The notes under the pieces: generated by a model
Seen by the model: the letters and a program-made list of their open reading frames with translations, nothing else
The model's database searches: none
What the model was told of the DNA's origin: nothing
Program-made: the position numbers and the translations under genes
Source: Lachnospiraceae bacterium
GTDB taxonomy: Bacteria > Bacillota > Clostridia > Lachnospirales > Lachnospiraceae
Assembly (NCBI GenBank): GCA_017623295.1
Contig: JAGAPK010000026.1
Coordinates: 1 to 64,000, forward strand
Direction: 5' to 3'
DNA length: 64,000 nucleotides
Part shown: piece by piece, positions 44,246 to 51,003 of the stretch
Position numbering within the stretch: the stretch's first letter is position 1
Layout of the letters: each line of letters starts with the position of its first letter

Positions 44246-44676
44246 TCTCTGGTCACCTTCTCCGCTTCGCTTACCATCCATTCATAATAAGAATGCTTTT
44301 GTCTGACACATAGTTCATACTCATGCTCATTCAGCAAAATTGCCAATTCCTTCCATTCTTCCGCATTAGCTACTTCTTTTCCTTTGGCACTCTTCCAGTC
44401 ATTCTTTTGCCAGCCATCCAACCATTTCTCTATACCACTTGCCAGATACACAGAATCGGTATAAATAACCAGATGGCATTGTTTATATATTCTTTTTAGA
44501 GCTGCTGCCAGACTCAGCAAATCCGCCTGATGTTCTGTTACATTCTCTAAACGTTCCTTATGCGATTTTGTTGCCGGCCCCTTACTGGTATCCACTTCCA
44601 AAACATATGTATAAGCTCCGCTATGGCGGCGCGGTCCTTTTACCGTTGTATATACATAAACATTAACCCTCTTCAT
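44233..44676 (-). CDS. RNase H-like protein with altered active site
   Basis: 147 residues resembling RNase HI: VYVYTTVKGPRRHSGAYTYV, TEHQADLLSLAAALKRI with E48, IYTDSVYLASGIEKWLDGW with D74, a KNDWKSAKGKEVANAEEWKE linker and a terminal HSYYEWM. The first catalytic aspartate of RNase HI is not present at its place (T10/T11) and the last one appears as glutamate, so classical activity is doubtful. Probably acts, if at all, in phage replication. Confidence 0.65.
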   Translation of the reverse strand: MKRVNVYVYTTVKGPRRHSGAYTYVLEVDTSKGPATKSHKERLENVTEHQADLLSLAAALKRIYKQCHLVIYTDSVYLASGIEKWLDGWQKNDWKSAKGKEVANAEEWKELAILLNEHEYELCVRQKHSYYEWMVSEAEKVTRECMQ

Positions 44677-44678
44677 CC

Positions 44679-44984
44679 CTATACCGCCTTTGGAATTCCC
44701 GGATATGGTTTACATTCATTTGTCTGGTTAGCTTTGATACATTCCAGATATGCCTTTTGCACCTGTTCCTCTGGAAATAAACCTTGTGAAATAATTGCAC
44801 CACGCTCTCCACGTTCCCCGAAAAGCTCCTGCATTCCATGCTCATCTATTTCCAGAAATACTGATACGGTACGTGCCGTGTCATAACAGGCTTTTGCTCT
44901 TGGATACTCTTTGCGGCTCATGTGCCACCGGAACATCACAGGAAGGTTATACAGTTTGTCCCATATTTCCTTTTCTTTCAGCAT
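44679..44984 (-). CDS. Small phage early protein, unknown
   Basis: 101 residues from MLKEKEIWDKLYNLPVMFRW. Helical, with a HMSRKEYPRAKACYDTARTV segment and LFGERGERGAIISQGLFPEE. No enzyme motif recognised. Start placed at the Met following AAGGGTGAAAAG. It lies two bases upstream of the RNase H-like gene. Confidence 0.6.
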   Translation of the reverse strand: MLKEKEIWDKLYNLPVMFRWHMSRKEYPRAKACYDTARTVSVFLEIDEHGMQELFGERGERGAIISQGLFPEEQVQKAYLECIKANQTNECKPYPGIPKAV

Positions 44985-44988
44985 CTTT

Positions 44989-45381
44989 TCACCCTTTCGC
45001 ATCTACCAGTTGCACATACACCTGCTGCCTGCCATACTGAATACACTTCTCTTCATCCGGTATATACACATCAATACAAGTTCCATTCTGTATCCGGTAA
45101 TCCCCACCAGTATCTTTAATCTCATAAATACCCATTACCGCACCGATATCTCCGTCTGGCTCTACTTCATATAAAATGGCTGTCAGACCAATCCATTCCC
45201 TCTTCGCTGATGCAATCCCTTCCCGAACCCTGCTGCCATCAGCTGTCACTTCTCCGTAACAATATGCCGTTGTTTCTATCAGGAAAGGTTCTACCGGAAT
45301 GTTTTCTTTCGCATAAACAATGCCTGTCCATTGCAACATCAACACTGTTGCCAGAAGAATTGCTGTTATCTTCTTTTTCAC
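44989..45381 (-). CDS. Secreted 3D-domain protein
   Basis: 130 residues, GTG start with AAGGA seven bases upstream. A signal peptide (ITAILLATVLMLQWTGIVYA) is followed by a 3D domain: TTAYCYGEVTADGSRVREGI, then IKDTGG and CIDVYIPDEEKC, with aspartates in the arrangement of Rpf/YuiC-type 3D proteins that bind or cut peptidoglycan. It lies in the early region, away from the lysis cassette, which suggests a role in lysogeny or entry rather than release. Confidence 0.75.
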   Translation of the reverse strand: MKKKITAILLATVLMLQWTGIVYAKENIPVEPFLIETTAYCYGEVTADGSRVREGIASAKREWIGLTAILYEVEPDGDIGAVMGIYEIKDTGGDYRIQNGTCIDVYIPDEEKCIQYGRQQVYVQLVDAKG

Positions 45382-45595
45382 TTACTTTTCCTTCTTCCTT
45401 ACATATTTGAGTTAATATAATGACTCCGCACACAAAAACTATGACCGATTTCACAAGACCGGTTCCCAGTTCTATTGCCCCGGCAATACCGGAAATTCCT
45501 ACTAAAATGCATACAAAACCTGCATTTTGCATAATTCTTCTACTTTTCACCAGAACAGATGCCTTTCGATTTACTTGTAATTCTGTATCTGCCAT
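45239..45595 (-). CDS. Small phage membrane protein overlapping the 3D gene
   Basis: 118 residues. The N-terminal 72 residues contain two hydrophobic segments (AGFVCILVGISGIAGAIELG and LVKSVIVFVCGVIIL). The last 47 are read from the same DNA as the signal peptide region of the 3D gene in another frame and are polar, low in pattern. Start directly after the upstream stop with GAGG eight bases away. Real up to about residue 72 in my view; the 143-base overlap may be just run-on. Confidence 0.5.
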   Translation of the reverse strand: MADTELQVNRKASVLVKSRRIMQNAGFVCILVGISGIAGAIELGTGLVKSVIVFVCGVIILTQICKEEGKVSEKEDNSNSSGNSVDVAMDRHCLCERKHSGRTFPDRNNGILLRRSDS

Positions 45596-46195
45596 TTACA
45601 CATCCTCAGATTCAAAGATTGCGGAGGAAAAGATACAAAATGGGCGCACACCGTTGCTGTCGTCACTGTAATAGTCGCTGAAGTAACCCGAGGGCGAAAC
45701 AACGGCAACTAATGTGTCATATCCGTTACACTTTGTGCTCCATGGAGTAATCAGCCACCACCAGTAGTCATCTGTGTTTGGAATCATGCTGCGATACTTC
45801 CGGTATTCATCCACAGTCAACAAGGAAACCCTATCTTCACATGATCCATACTCTGTCTGTCCATCCAGTGAAATTAAGTTTCTTTCAAATGGAATAATAT
45901 TTTCTTCTCCAATTCCATCTGCAAGCGCAGCATAAAAATCTTCATTGAGATATTTTCGCAAACTGCTTTCATCCCATTTGTTGACTGACTTATCAAATGG
46001 TAATTTTTCCATGAGATCCATCACCAGACAGTGATAACCTTTTTCACTTATCTCAAGAAGCTTCCAGTTCATTCCTAACATCTGGAATTCATCACCCACA
46101 GAAAGATTCTTATGCAACTTAACTGATTTTTCTTTCTGCATTTTTTTTACAGCATCTTCCAATGCTTCAATTCTTTCTACTATACTCATTCCCAT
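45596..46195 (-). CDS. DUF6273 protein A with hypervariable C-terminal block
   Basis: 199 residues: a coiled-coil start (SIVERIEALEDAVKKMQKEK), a DUF6273-type body (GDEFQMLGMNWKLLEI, WDESSLRKYLNEDFY, RVSLLTVDEYRKY) and a C-lectin-like end WWWLITPWST ... VAVVSPSGY, ten variable residues, GVRPFCIF. The next gene upstream is a paralogue with an almost identical DNA block around the variable codons (see 45,630-45,706). Such ends are typical targets of diversity-generating retroelements, where the protein displays a ligand-binding surface. GGAGGG precedes the start. Confidence 0.7.
   Translation of the reverse strand: MGMSIVERIEALEDAVKKMQKEKSVKLHKNLSVGDEFQMLGMNWKLLEISEKGYHCLVMDLMEKLPFDKSVNKWDESSLRKYLNEDFYAALADGIGEENIIPFERNLISLDGQTEYGSCEDRVSLLTVDEYRKYRSMIPNTDDYWWWLITPWSTKCNGYDTLVAVVSPSGYFSDYYSDDSNGVRPFCIFSSAIFESEDV
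45630..45706 (-). repeat. Putative DGR variable region A
   Basis: 77 bases shared with 46,232-46,308. Flanks of 23 and 24 bases are identical. The ten codons between (45,653-45,682), read on the minus strand, are TTC AGC GAC TAT TAC, then AGT GAC GAC AGC AAC. All differences to copy B are at codon positions 1 and 2. Confidence 0.65.
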
Positions 46196-46197
46196 AA

Positions 46198-46734
46198 TTA
46201 ACCCTCCGTTGATTCAAAGATATTAGATTTTAAGATACAAAATGGGCGCACACCGCCGTTGAGGCCACTGAAATAGCTGAGGATGTAACCCGAGGGCGAA
46301 ACAACGGCCACGGAATTCCACCCACGTTTCGGGGTACTCCATGATGTGCATGTCCAATACCAATCCAGAAGGGATTCATCAACAAGCAAGTCATTGAATT
46401 CTCTTGCTTCGTCAAATGTAATGGGACGTACCTTACAAGAACACTTTCCATAATCTTTCTGCATATCCACTGTTGTAAGGTCAACTTCATGCTCCAGAAT
46501 ATTCTCTGAACCGAAGTCTTCTTCAAAAAGTGGCAAAATCTTCTCTTCTATCAACTGACGAATTCTAGATTTGGAATAATCCGTTGTATCATCATCAAAC
46601 TTCACATCCTCAGCCATCAATCCTGCTGCCACCACCATAACCTGTCCTTCATCCTGCTTCAAAAAGATGTACTTTCTTCCGGATTCACATGTAATGACTC
46701 CACCACGTTCCTTTTTAGATACTGTTAATTTCAT
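46198..46734 (-). CDS. DUF6273 protein B with hypervariable C-terminal block
   Basis: 178 residues from MKLTVSKKERGG (AAGGAG eight bases upstream). Body: GRKYIFLKQDEGQVMVVAAG, YSKSRIRQLIEEKILPLF, VRPITFDEAREFNDL. End: WYWTCTSWSTPKRGWNSVAV, VSPSGY, ten variable residues, GVRPFCIL. Outside the C-terminal block it is only distantly related to protein A, so the near-identity of the block is not explained by a recent whole-gene duplication. Stop and start of the two genes are two bases apart. Confidence 0.7.
   Translation of the reverse strand: MKLTVSKKERGGVITCESGRKYIFLKQDEGQVMVVAAGLMAEDVKFDDDTTDYSKSRIRQLIEEKILPLFEEDFGSENILEHEVDLTTVDMQKDYGKCSCKVRPITFDEAREFNDLLVDESLLDWYWTCTSWSTPKRGWNSVAVVSPSGYILSYFSGLNGGVRPFCILKSNIFESTEG
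46232..46308 (-). repeat. Putative DGR variable region B
   Basis: Counterpart of 45,630-45,706. The ten codons at 46,255-46,284 read ATC CTC AGC TAT TTC, then AGT GGC CTC AAC GGC on the minus strand. Twelve substitutions against copy A, none at a third position; eight of ten codon pairs fit a common AAC template codon. Confidence 0.65.
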
Positions 46735-46793
46735 AGCATTTGCTCCTTTATAAAAATTTTTATTTGATTTAAGCTTGTCCAACAGTTAACCGC

Positions 46794-46952
46794 TTACGCG
46801 GTTTCCTCTCTCTGTTTCGCAAGCAACGGACCTTTACAAGTTCCCTGCTCGATTTGGTAATACAAGTCTACAAAAGCATCTGTAATTCTTTGTGTTGCTC
46901 CTTCTGTAAACTCAACAGTGCATTCAATTGTCTTTTCTTCTTTCTTGGCCAT
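46794..46952 (-). CDS. Small phage early protein (52 aa)
   Basis: A 52-residue frame behind a clear GGAGG site. Begins MAKKEEKTIECTVEFTEGAT and continues RITDAFVDLYYQIEQG. First gene of the leftward early operon after the accessory plus-strand genes. Function unknown. A hairpin (AACCGC/GCGGTT) overlaps its stop. Confidence 0.6.
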   Translation of the reverse strand: MAKKEEKTIECTVEFTEGATQRITDAFVDLYYQIEQGTCKGPLLAKQREETA

Positions 46953-47016
46953 AAACACACCTCCTGCTAATCCTATGTATTACTGCTTGTACTTGTTGAC
47001 TTACTTACAATTTTTA

Positions 47017-47045
47017 TTGTTATTTTCTTCTATTTCTCCTATAAT
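47017..47045 (+). promoter_or_regulatory. Promoter of the Abi-alpha-like gene
   Basis: TTGTTA (47,017-47,022), 17-base spacer, TATAAT (47,040-47,045), then AAGGAG before the ATG at 47,094. Confidence 0.6.
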
Positions 47046-47093
47046 CTATGTACAGAAACACGCCAATGTAACTACAAAAAGGAGAATCTAAAA

Positions 47094-47876
47094 ATGAGTG
47101 AAAATAATACCACCAATGCGTTATTCAACGTCACAATGCCCGATTCTGTAGATAATGCACTACAAAATTTAACTGACAAGCCAACCCAATCTATAGGGCA
47201 AACCATCTCTGATATTTGGTATATTGTTTTTGGCGGTATATCAAATTATGCAGAGAAAAAGAAAATTAAATATGCGCATTCATTGGAACAATTTCAACAG
47301 GAACTAGCATCTTCCGTTTCTAATATTCCACCTGAAAAGCAACTTGAGCCATCTTTACAAACCACCGCTCAAGCATTAGAAAATTCAAAGTATTGCTTAG
47401 AAGAAAAAGAACTCCGTGATATGTTCACTTCCTTAATAAGCAATTCCATGAATGTGGACTTTTCAAAAGACGTTCACCCTTCCTTTGCGGAAATAATAAA
47501 ACAAATGTCACCTTTAGATGCTGAGATTATTAAAATATTTAAAAACTCTCCTACTAATGGCTTTCCTCTTTGTCGATACGAAATAACTGAAAATGTTGGA
47601 TATAGAATACTGTTAGAAAATGTTTTCTTACGTCATTCACAAACAGACTTGTCTACCGTTTCCCTATCCATTTCTTCGTTAGTTCGACTGGGATTACTGA
47701 AAACTACATATGAAGACTATCTTCTTGGAAAAGATTTATATTCTGCTTTTACGAAACATCCCTGGTTCAATATGCTTCAACAGAATTTTCCAGATAAAAC
47801 GGTTTCCATTCAAAAAGGTATTGTTTTATTAACTCCTCTAGGTCGCTCTTTTACCCGAGTATGCATTCCGGATTGA
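47094..47876 (+). CDS. DUF4393 (Abi-alpha-like) protein, accessory gene
   Basis: 260 residues. The block ALENSKYCLEEKELRDMFTS, then SNSMN, VHPSFAEIIKQMSPLDAEII and a C-terminal winged-helix-like segment ending LLTPLGRSF fits DUF4393/Abi_alpha, a family named from abortive infection proteins. It has its own promoter and runs against the early operon. A protective role against other phages is inference from family name and position. Confidence 0.7.
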   Translation: MSENNTTNALFNVTMPDSVDNALQNLTDKPTQSIGQTISDIWYIVFGGISNYAEKKKIKYAHSLEQFQQELASSVSNIPPEKQLEPSLQTTAQALENSKYCLEEKELRDMFTSLISNSMNVDFSKDVHPSFAEIIKQMSPLDAEIIKIFKNSPTNGFPLCRYEITENVGYRILLENVFLRHSQTDLSTVSLSISSLVRLGLLKTTYEDYLLGKDLYSAFTKHPWFNMLQQNFPDKTVSIQKGIVLLTPLGRSFTRVCIPD

Positions 47877-47996
47877 TTCTTTTGCCGTTTCAACCACATC
47901 TTTCACATAGCCGTCTATTACTTTGAACGTATAGGCGGCTAGAATTTTATTACTAATAGCCGATACAAGAATCGCTACTATAATGTTTATCACCAT
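47838..47996 (-). CDS. Small anchored protein (52 aa), antisense to the Abi-alpha 3' end
   Basis: Starts MVINIIVAILVSAISNKILA behind AGAGGTG, with one membrane segment and a charged helix (FKVIDGYVKDVVETAKESIR). It overlaps the last 39 bases of the plus-strand gene. It resembles many one-helix phage proteins; function unknown. Confidence 0.45.
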   Translation of the reverse strand: MVINIIVAILVSAISNKILAAYTFKVIDGYVKDVVETAKESIRNAYSGKRAT

Positions 47997-48114
47997 CTCA
48001 CTCACCTCTTTCTTGCCACTTTTCCTTTATTCTTCTTGCCCTTATCCCCTATACTTCCTATACTGTACTTACAGGCTGTTGCCGCAGCCGAGTACGAATG
48101 AAAGGAGTATGTAT

Positions 48115-48333
48115 ATGGCAAATATTGAAAACCTATCACAAGCAGTCAAATTTCTACATGAAGAATTTGTTAATGAAATCAACAATCACACAAATTTTCA
48201 GAATCCAGAAGTATCCGAACTTGCAGATATTATCGTCGATATCTTTACCCGCCTGGAAAAGATATCGACGAATATAATGATTAGTTTCCTTGAGCCGGTT
48301 CCTCATCCGAATCGGCTTTTTCTTTTGCTATAA
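48115..48333 (+). CDS. Small acidic helical protein (72 aa)
   Basis: Starts MANIENLSQAVKFLHEEFVN with AAGGAG seven bases before the ATG. Mostly helical up to about residue 52; the last 20 residues are coded by a terminator-like sequence and by DNA antisense to the next gene, so they may be run-on. A strong inverted repeat (TCGTCGATATCTTT against its complement, 48,235-48,273) lies in the coding part. Function unknown. Confidence 0.5.
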   Translation: MANIENLSQAVKFLHEEFVNEINNHTNFQNPEVSELADIIVDIFTRLEKISTNIMISFLEPVPHPNRLFLLL

Positions 48334-48451
48334 TGTCCTTTTGCAGTTTATGGATTTCGCTATACAATTGACTTGCCAAATTCTCTATTTTTGCAAGCCT
48401 TCCCAATGTTTCCTCTTCTTCTAATTCCACTGATATAAGCATTTTTGCCAT
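48281..48451 (-). CDS. Small coiled-coil protein (56 aa)
   Basis: Starts MAKMLISVELEEEETLGRLA, about seven bases after GAGGTG, followed by a continuous amphipathic helix (LASQLYSEIHKLQKDIIAKE). It follows the Cro-like gene on the same strand and converges with the preceding plus-strand gene over 53 bases. Confidence 0.5.
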   Translation of the reverse strand: MAKMLISVELEEEETLGRLAKIENLASQLYSEIHKLQKDIIAKEKADSDEEPAQGN

Positions 48452-48485
48452 CGCTTTCACCTCTTTCTTTGTCATTCTTGTTTGA

Positions 48486-48502
48486 ATCTTATTTTTTAAG
48501 AT
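48486..48502. promoter_or_regulatory. Repressor operator O4 (distal)
   Basis: ATCTTA-TTTTT-TAAGAT, a perfect match to the operator pattern found between the repressor genes. It lies at the 3' end of the cro-like gene, about 255 bases from O1, so loop formation is possible. Confidence 0.65.
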
Positions 48503-48711
48503 TGCAAAGGCACAAAAATAAAATCCATTGGTATACCAGAAACTTCGCTAATTTTCCTTAACTGACTTGCACTTGGTTCAGTTTTCCCCTTTTCCCAATT
48601 CGTTACTGTAGATACATCAACTCCCATATATTCAGCAAACTCTCTTTGATTCATATGCGCATTTACTCTTGCTGCTGATAATGTAATTTTAGGTTTTTCT
48701 ACTAAATTCAT
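48496..48711 (-). CDS. Cro-like XRE regulator
   Basis: 71 residues with one HTH: ITLSAARVNAHMNQREFAEY, MGVDVSTVTNWEKGKTEPSA, SQLRKISEVSGIPMDFIFV. Divergent from the CI-type repressor with shared operators between them; first gene of the leftward lytic programme. A purine-rich ribosome site (GGAGGAG) lies upstream. Confidence 0.85.
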   Translation of the reverse strand: MNLVEKPKITLSAARVNAHMNQREFAEYMGVDVSTVTNWEKGKTEPSASQLRKISEVSGIPMDFIFVPLQS

Positions 48712-48735
48712 TCCTTTATCTCCTCCTTTATCGCA

Positions 48736-48764
48736 AGTATAATCTTATAAATTAAGATTGTCAA
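48736..48764 (-). promoter_or_regulatory. Leftward lytic promoter with operator O1 in its spacer
   Basis: TTGACA (48,759-48,764), 17-base spacer, TATACT (48,736-48,741). The spacer is exactly operator O1, ATCTTA-N5-TAAGAT (48,742-48,758), so repressor binding would block polymerase. Confidence 0.85.
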
Positions 48765-48770
48765 TATAAA

Positions 48771-48822
48771 ATCTTAATAAATAAGGTTTTTTATTGAAAA
48801 TAATCTTATTTTGTAATATAAT
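48771..48822 (+). promoter_or_regulatory. Repressor promoter with operators O2 and O3
   Basis: TTGAAA (48,794-48,799), 17-base spacer, TATAAT (48,817-48,822). O2 (ATCTTA-N5-TAAGGT, 48,771-48,787) lies upstream. O3 (ATCTTA-N5-TAATAT, 48,803-48,819) fills the spacer and has the poorest match, as expected for negative autoregulation at high repressor level. Confidence 0.75.
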
Positions 48823-48856
48823 CATTTCATACCATTATCTTTAAAGGAGAAATCTA

Positions 48857-49495
48857 ATGACTGATGACGAACAAAAAATGATCTTTTCTAAGAATTTAAA
48901 TCATTATGTACATATAAGTGGCAAACAACAAAAAGAAATTGCAGAGCAATTGAAATTTAATCCCAAAACTTTTAATGGATGGTGCAAAGGTTTGTCGATG
49001 CCTACAATGGGAAAAGTACAAAAGATAGCAGATTTTTTTGAAATAGGAAAATCTGATTTACTTGATGACAAATCTTCATTATTGGGTAAAGAACGCTCAG
49101 TTGGTGTTATAATCAATGTCCTGGGGCGTGTAGCCGCTGGCATCCCTATTGAAGCAGTAGAGAATATCATTGATACAGAAGAAATCACAGAAGAAATGGC
49201 TAAGACAGGTACTTTCTTCGGCTTACAGATACAAGGAAACAGCATGGAACCACGTATTTGTGAAGGAGATGTTGTTATAGTCCGCCAACAAGATGATGCG
49301 GAGTCAGGAGATATTGTTATTGCTTTGGTAAATGGCGATGATGCTACCTGTAAACGACTTCGCAAATATCGTGATGGCATAGAATTGGTTTCCAATAACC
49401 CGATATATGCTCCTATGTTCTTTAGTAATGAAGAAATTATATCTAAGCCGGTACAGATTATTGGTAAGGTGGTTGAACTAAGAGGAAAACTTTAG
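48857..49495 (+). CDS. CI-type repressor with S24 autoprotease domain
   Basis: 212 residues. HTH at about 12-65 (KQQKEIAEQLKFNPKTFNGW). S24 domain with cleavage site A94-G95 (RVAAGIP), serine S129 in QGNSMEPRI and lysine K166 in ATCKRL. RecA-stimulated self-cleavage would induce the prophage after DNA damage. GGAG precedes the ATG. It should bind the four ATCTTA-N5-TAAGAT sites around its promoter. Confidence 0.92.
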   Translation: MTDDEQKMIFSKNLNHYVHISGKQQKEIAEQLKFNPKTFNGWCKGLSMPTMGKVQKIADFFEIGKSDLLDDKSSLLGKERSVGVIINVLGRVAAGIPIEAVENIIDTEEITEEMAKTGTFFGLQIQGNSMEPRICEGDVVIVRQQDDAESGDIVIALVNGDDATCKRLRKYRDGIELVSNNPIYAPMFFSNEEIISKPVQIIGKVVELRGKL

Positions 49496-49613
49496 ATTAC
49501 AATTTTTCTCAGAAATCTTGCATATTTTGCTGTACTACTTTTGTTTCTTTTTAAAAAGTATATAATATACTGGTATTTTTCTCAAAAATTATATTTTTAA
49601 AGGAGCATTACAT

Positions 49614-50099
49614 ATGAAGAAAAAAATTTTAGCATTACTATTTTGTGTTTTATTAACTGGATGTAGTTCAAATGACGCTGCACAAAAAATTGACGAAAAG
49701 CTTATGAACCATTTCCCATCTAATGAACAGGCTTTATTAGAAGAAGTTAACCCTGACTTAATTACCATGGAATACTTAATCAATCACTCTTCAGATTACG
49801 CCACTGACCTATCATCTGATAGAAATGACTTTTTCGTCGTTGTTCATGGTACAGTTGCTAACATAGAAACCGAAGAATATGACGATGAAATTCTTGATAG
49901 AATGGACCCTGAAATTGCTGACCTTCTTCGTGGAAAAACTAAAACTGAAATTTTTTTCGATGATTGTTCTACACCACTAACAGACTCTGATAGCGATTTT
50001 GATGTAGAAATCGGAAATGAATATTATTTCTTTGTGTATGTGCAAGAAGATTCTTCAGGATATCGCTATACCCCTTTTGCATGTTACGATTTCAATTAA
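49614..50099 (+). CDS. Prophage lipoprotein, candidate superinfection exclusion factor
   Basis: 161 residues with a lipoprotein signal (KKKILALLFCVLLTGC, lipobox LLTGC, lipid at about C17) and an acidic extracellular domain of about 140 residues with an OB-like pattern (FVVVHGTVANIETEEYDD, EIGNEYYFFVYVQ). Located between repressor and integrase, where temperate phages of Firmicutes often carry lipoproteins that block injection by related phages. That role is inference. Its stop codon is in frame with the dinD remnant that follows. Confidence 0.7.
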   Translation: MKKKILALLFCVLLTGCSSNDAAQKIDEKLMNHFPSNEQALLEEVNPDLITMEYLINHSSDYATDLSSDRNDFFVVVHGTVANIETEEYDDEILDRMDPEIADLLRGKTKTEIFFDDCSTPLTDSDSDFDVEIGNEYYFFVYVQEDSSGYRYTPFACYDFN

Positions 50100-50828
50100 A
50101 TAGAAGTATCCAGTGCTACCGAATGGCGTAATTTCAAAAAAGCTATCGAGAAAGCTATAACAGCATGTGAAAATAGTACAAATCCTTCCTCAAACCATTT
50201 TGTTGACGTCAACAAAATGGTAACCATCGGTTCGGGTGCAGAAAGAGAAATAGATGATATCCAGCTTTCCAGATATGCCTGTTACTTGATTGTTCAAAAT
50301 TCTGATCCACGAAAAAAAGTTGTTGCGCTTGGCCAATCTTACTTTGCTGTAAAAACCAGACAACAAGAGTTAATCGAAAATTTTGAGGAACTGGATGAAG
50401 ATACAAAACGTCTTGCTATCCGAAAAGAAATGATAGAACATAACAAGCAACTTGTCGCTGCTGCCAAAGATGCTGGTGTAGAAACTACCAAAGATTATGC
50501 TATTTTTCAGAATTATGGATATAAAGGTTTATATGGTGGACTTGGCGCTAAAGATATTCATGAAAAGAAAGGGCTTAAAAAAAGCCAAAAAATTCTTGAC
50601 CACATGGGATATGAGGAATTGGCTGCTAATCTGTTCCGGGCCACACAAACAGAAGCCAAACTCCGTCGCGATAATATCCAAGACAAAGCCGAAGCCAATC
50701 AAACCCACTATAATGTAGGCAAAGAAGTCCGTGATACCATCAAACGACTTGGCGGTACTATGCCTGAAGCTCTTCCTACCCCAGAAAAAAGTATTCAACA
50801 AATTGAACGTGAAAAAATAAAACTCTAA
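50100..50828 (+). pseudogene. 5'-truncated dinD-like gene
   Basis: From 50,103 the frame reads SSATEWRNFKKAIEKAITAC, then NHFVDVNKMVTIGSGAEREI, DDIQLSRYACYLIVQ, GLGAKDIHEKKGLKKSQKIL and an ANQTHYNVGKEVRDTIKRLG end, matching DNA-damage-inducible protein D. The usual first 30-50 residues (with a YWxARE-type motif) are missing and the frame begins directly at the stop of the lipoprotein gene. An ATG at 50,217 could start a 203-residue product but has no ribosome site. Replacement of the 5' end by the lipoprotein gene is the simplest reading. Confidence 0.75.
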
Positions 50829-50933
50829 CCGACTGACAAAAAAATCGCCCCGATGCGCCAACACCGGAGCGAAATGGAACTATACCGGGAATACCGATAT
50901 AACTCACCCTAGACAAGTGAATTGTATCATCTT

Positions 50934-50964
50934 CCCGGCAAAAACACAAGTGCCGGGCATTTTT
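50934..50964 (+). terminator. Terminator upstream of the integrase
   Basis: CCCGGCA and TGCCGGG pair perfectly with a 10-base loop, followed by CATTTTT. It separates the repressor/lipoprotein transcript from the integrase gene. Confidence 0.75.
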
Positions 50965-51003
50965 ATGCTCTTTTGCCCGTACCTTATACAGGAGGATGAT
51001 ACT

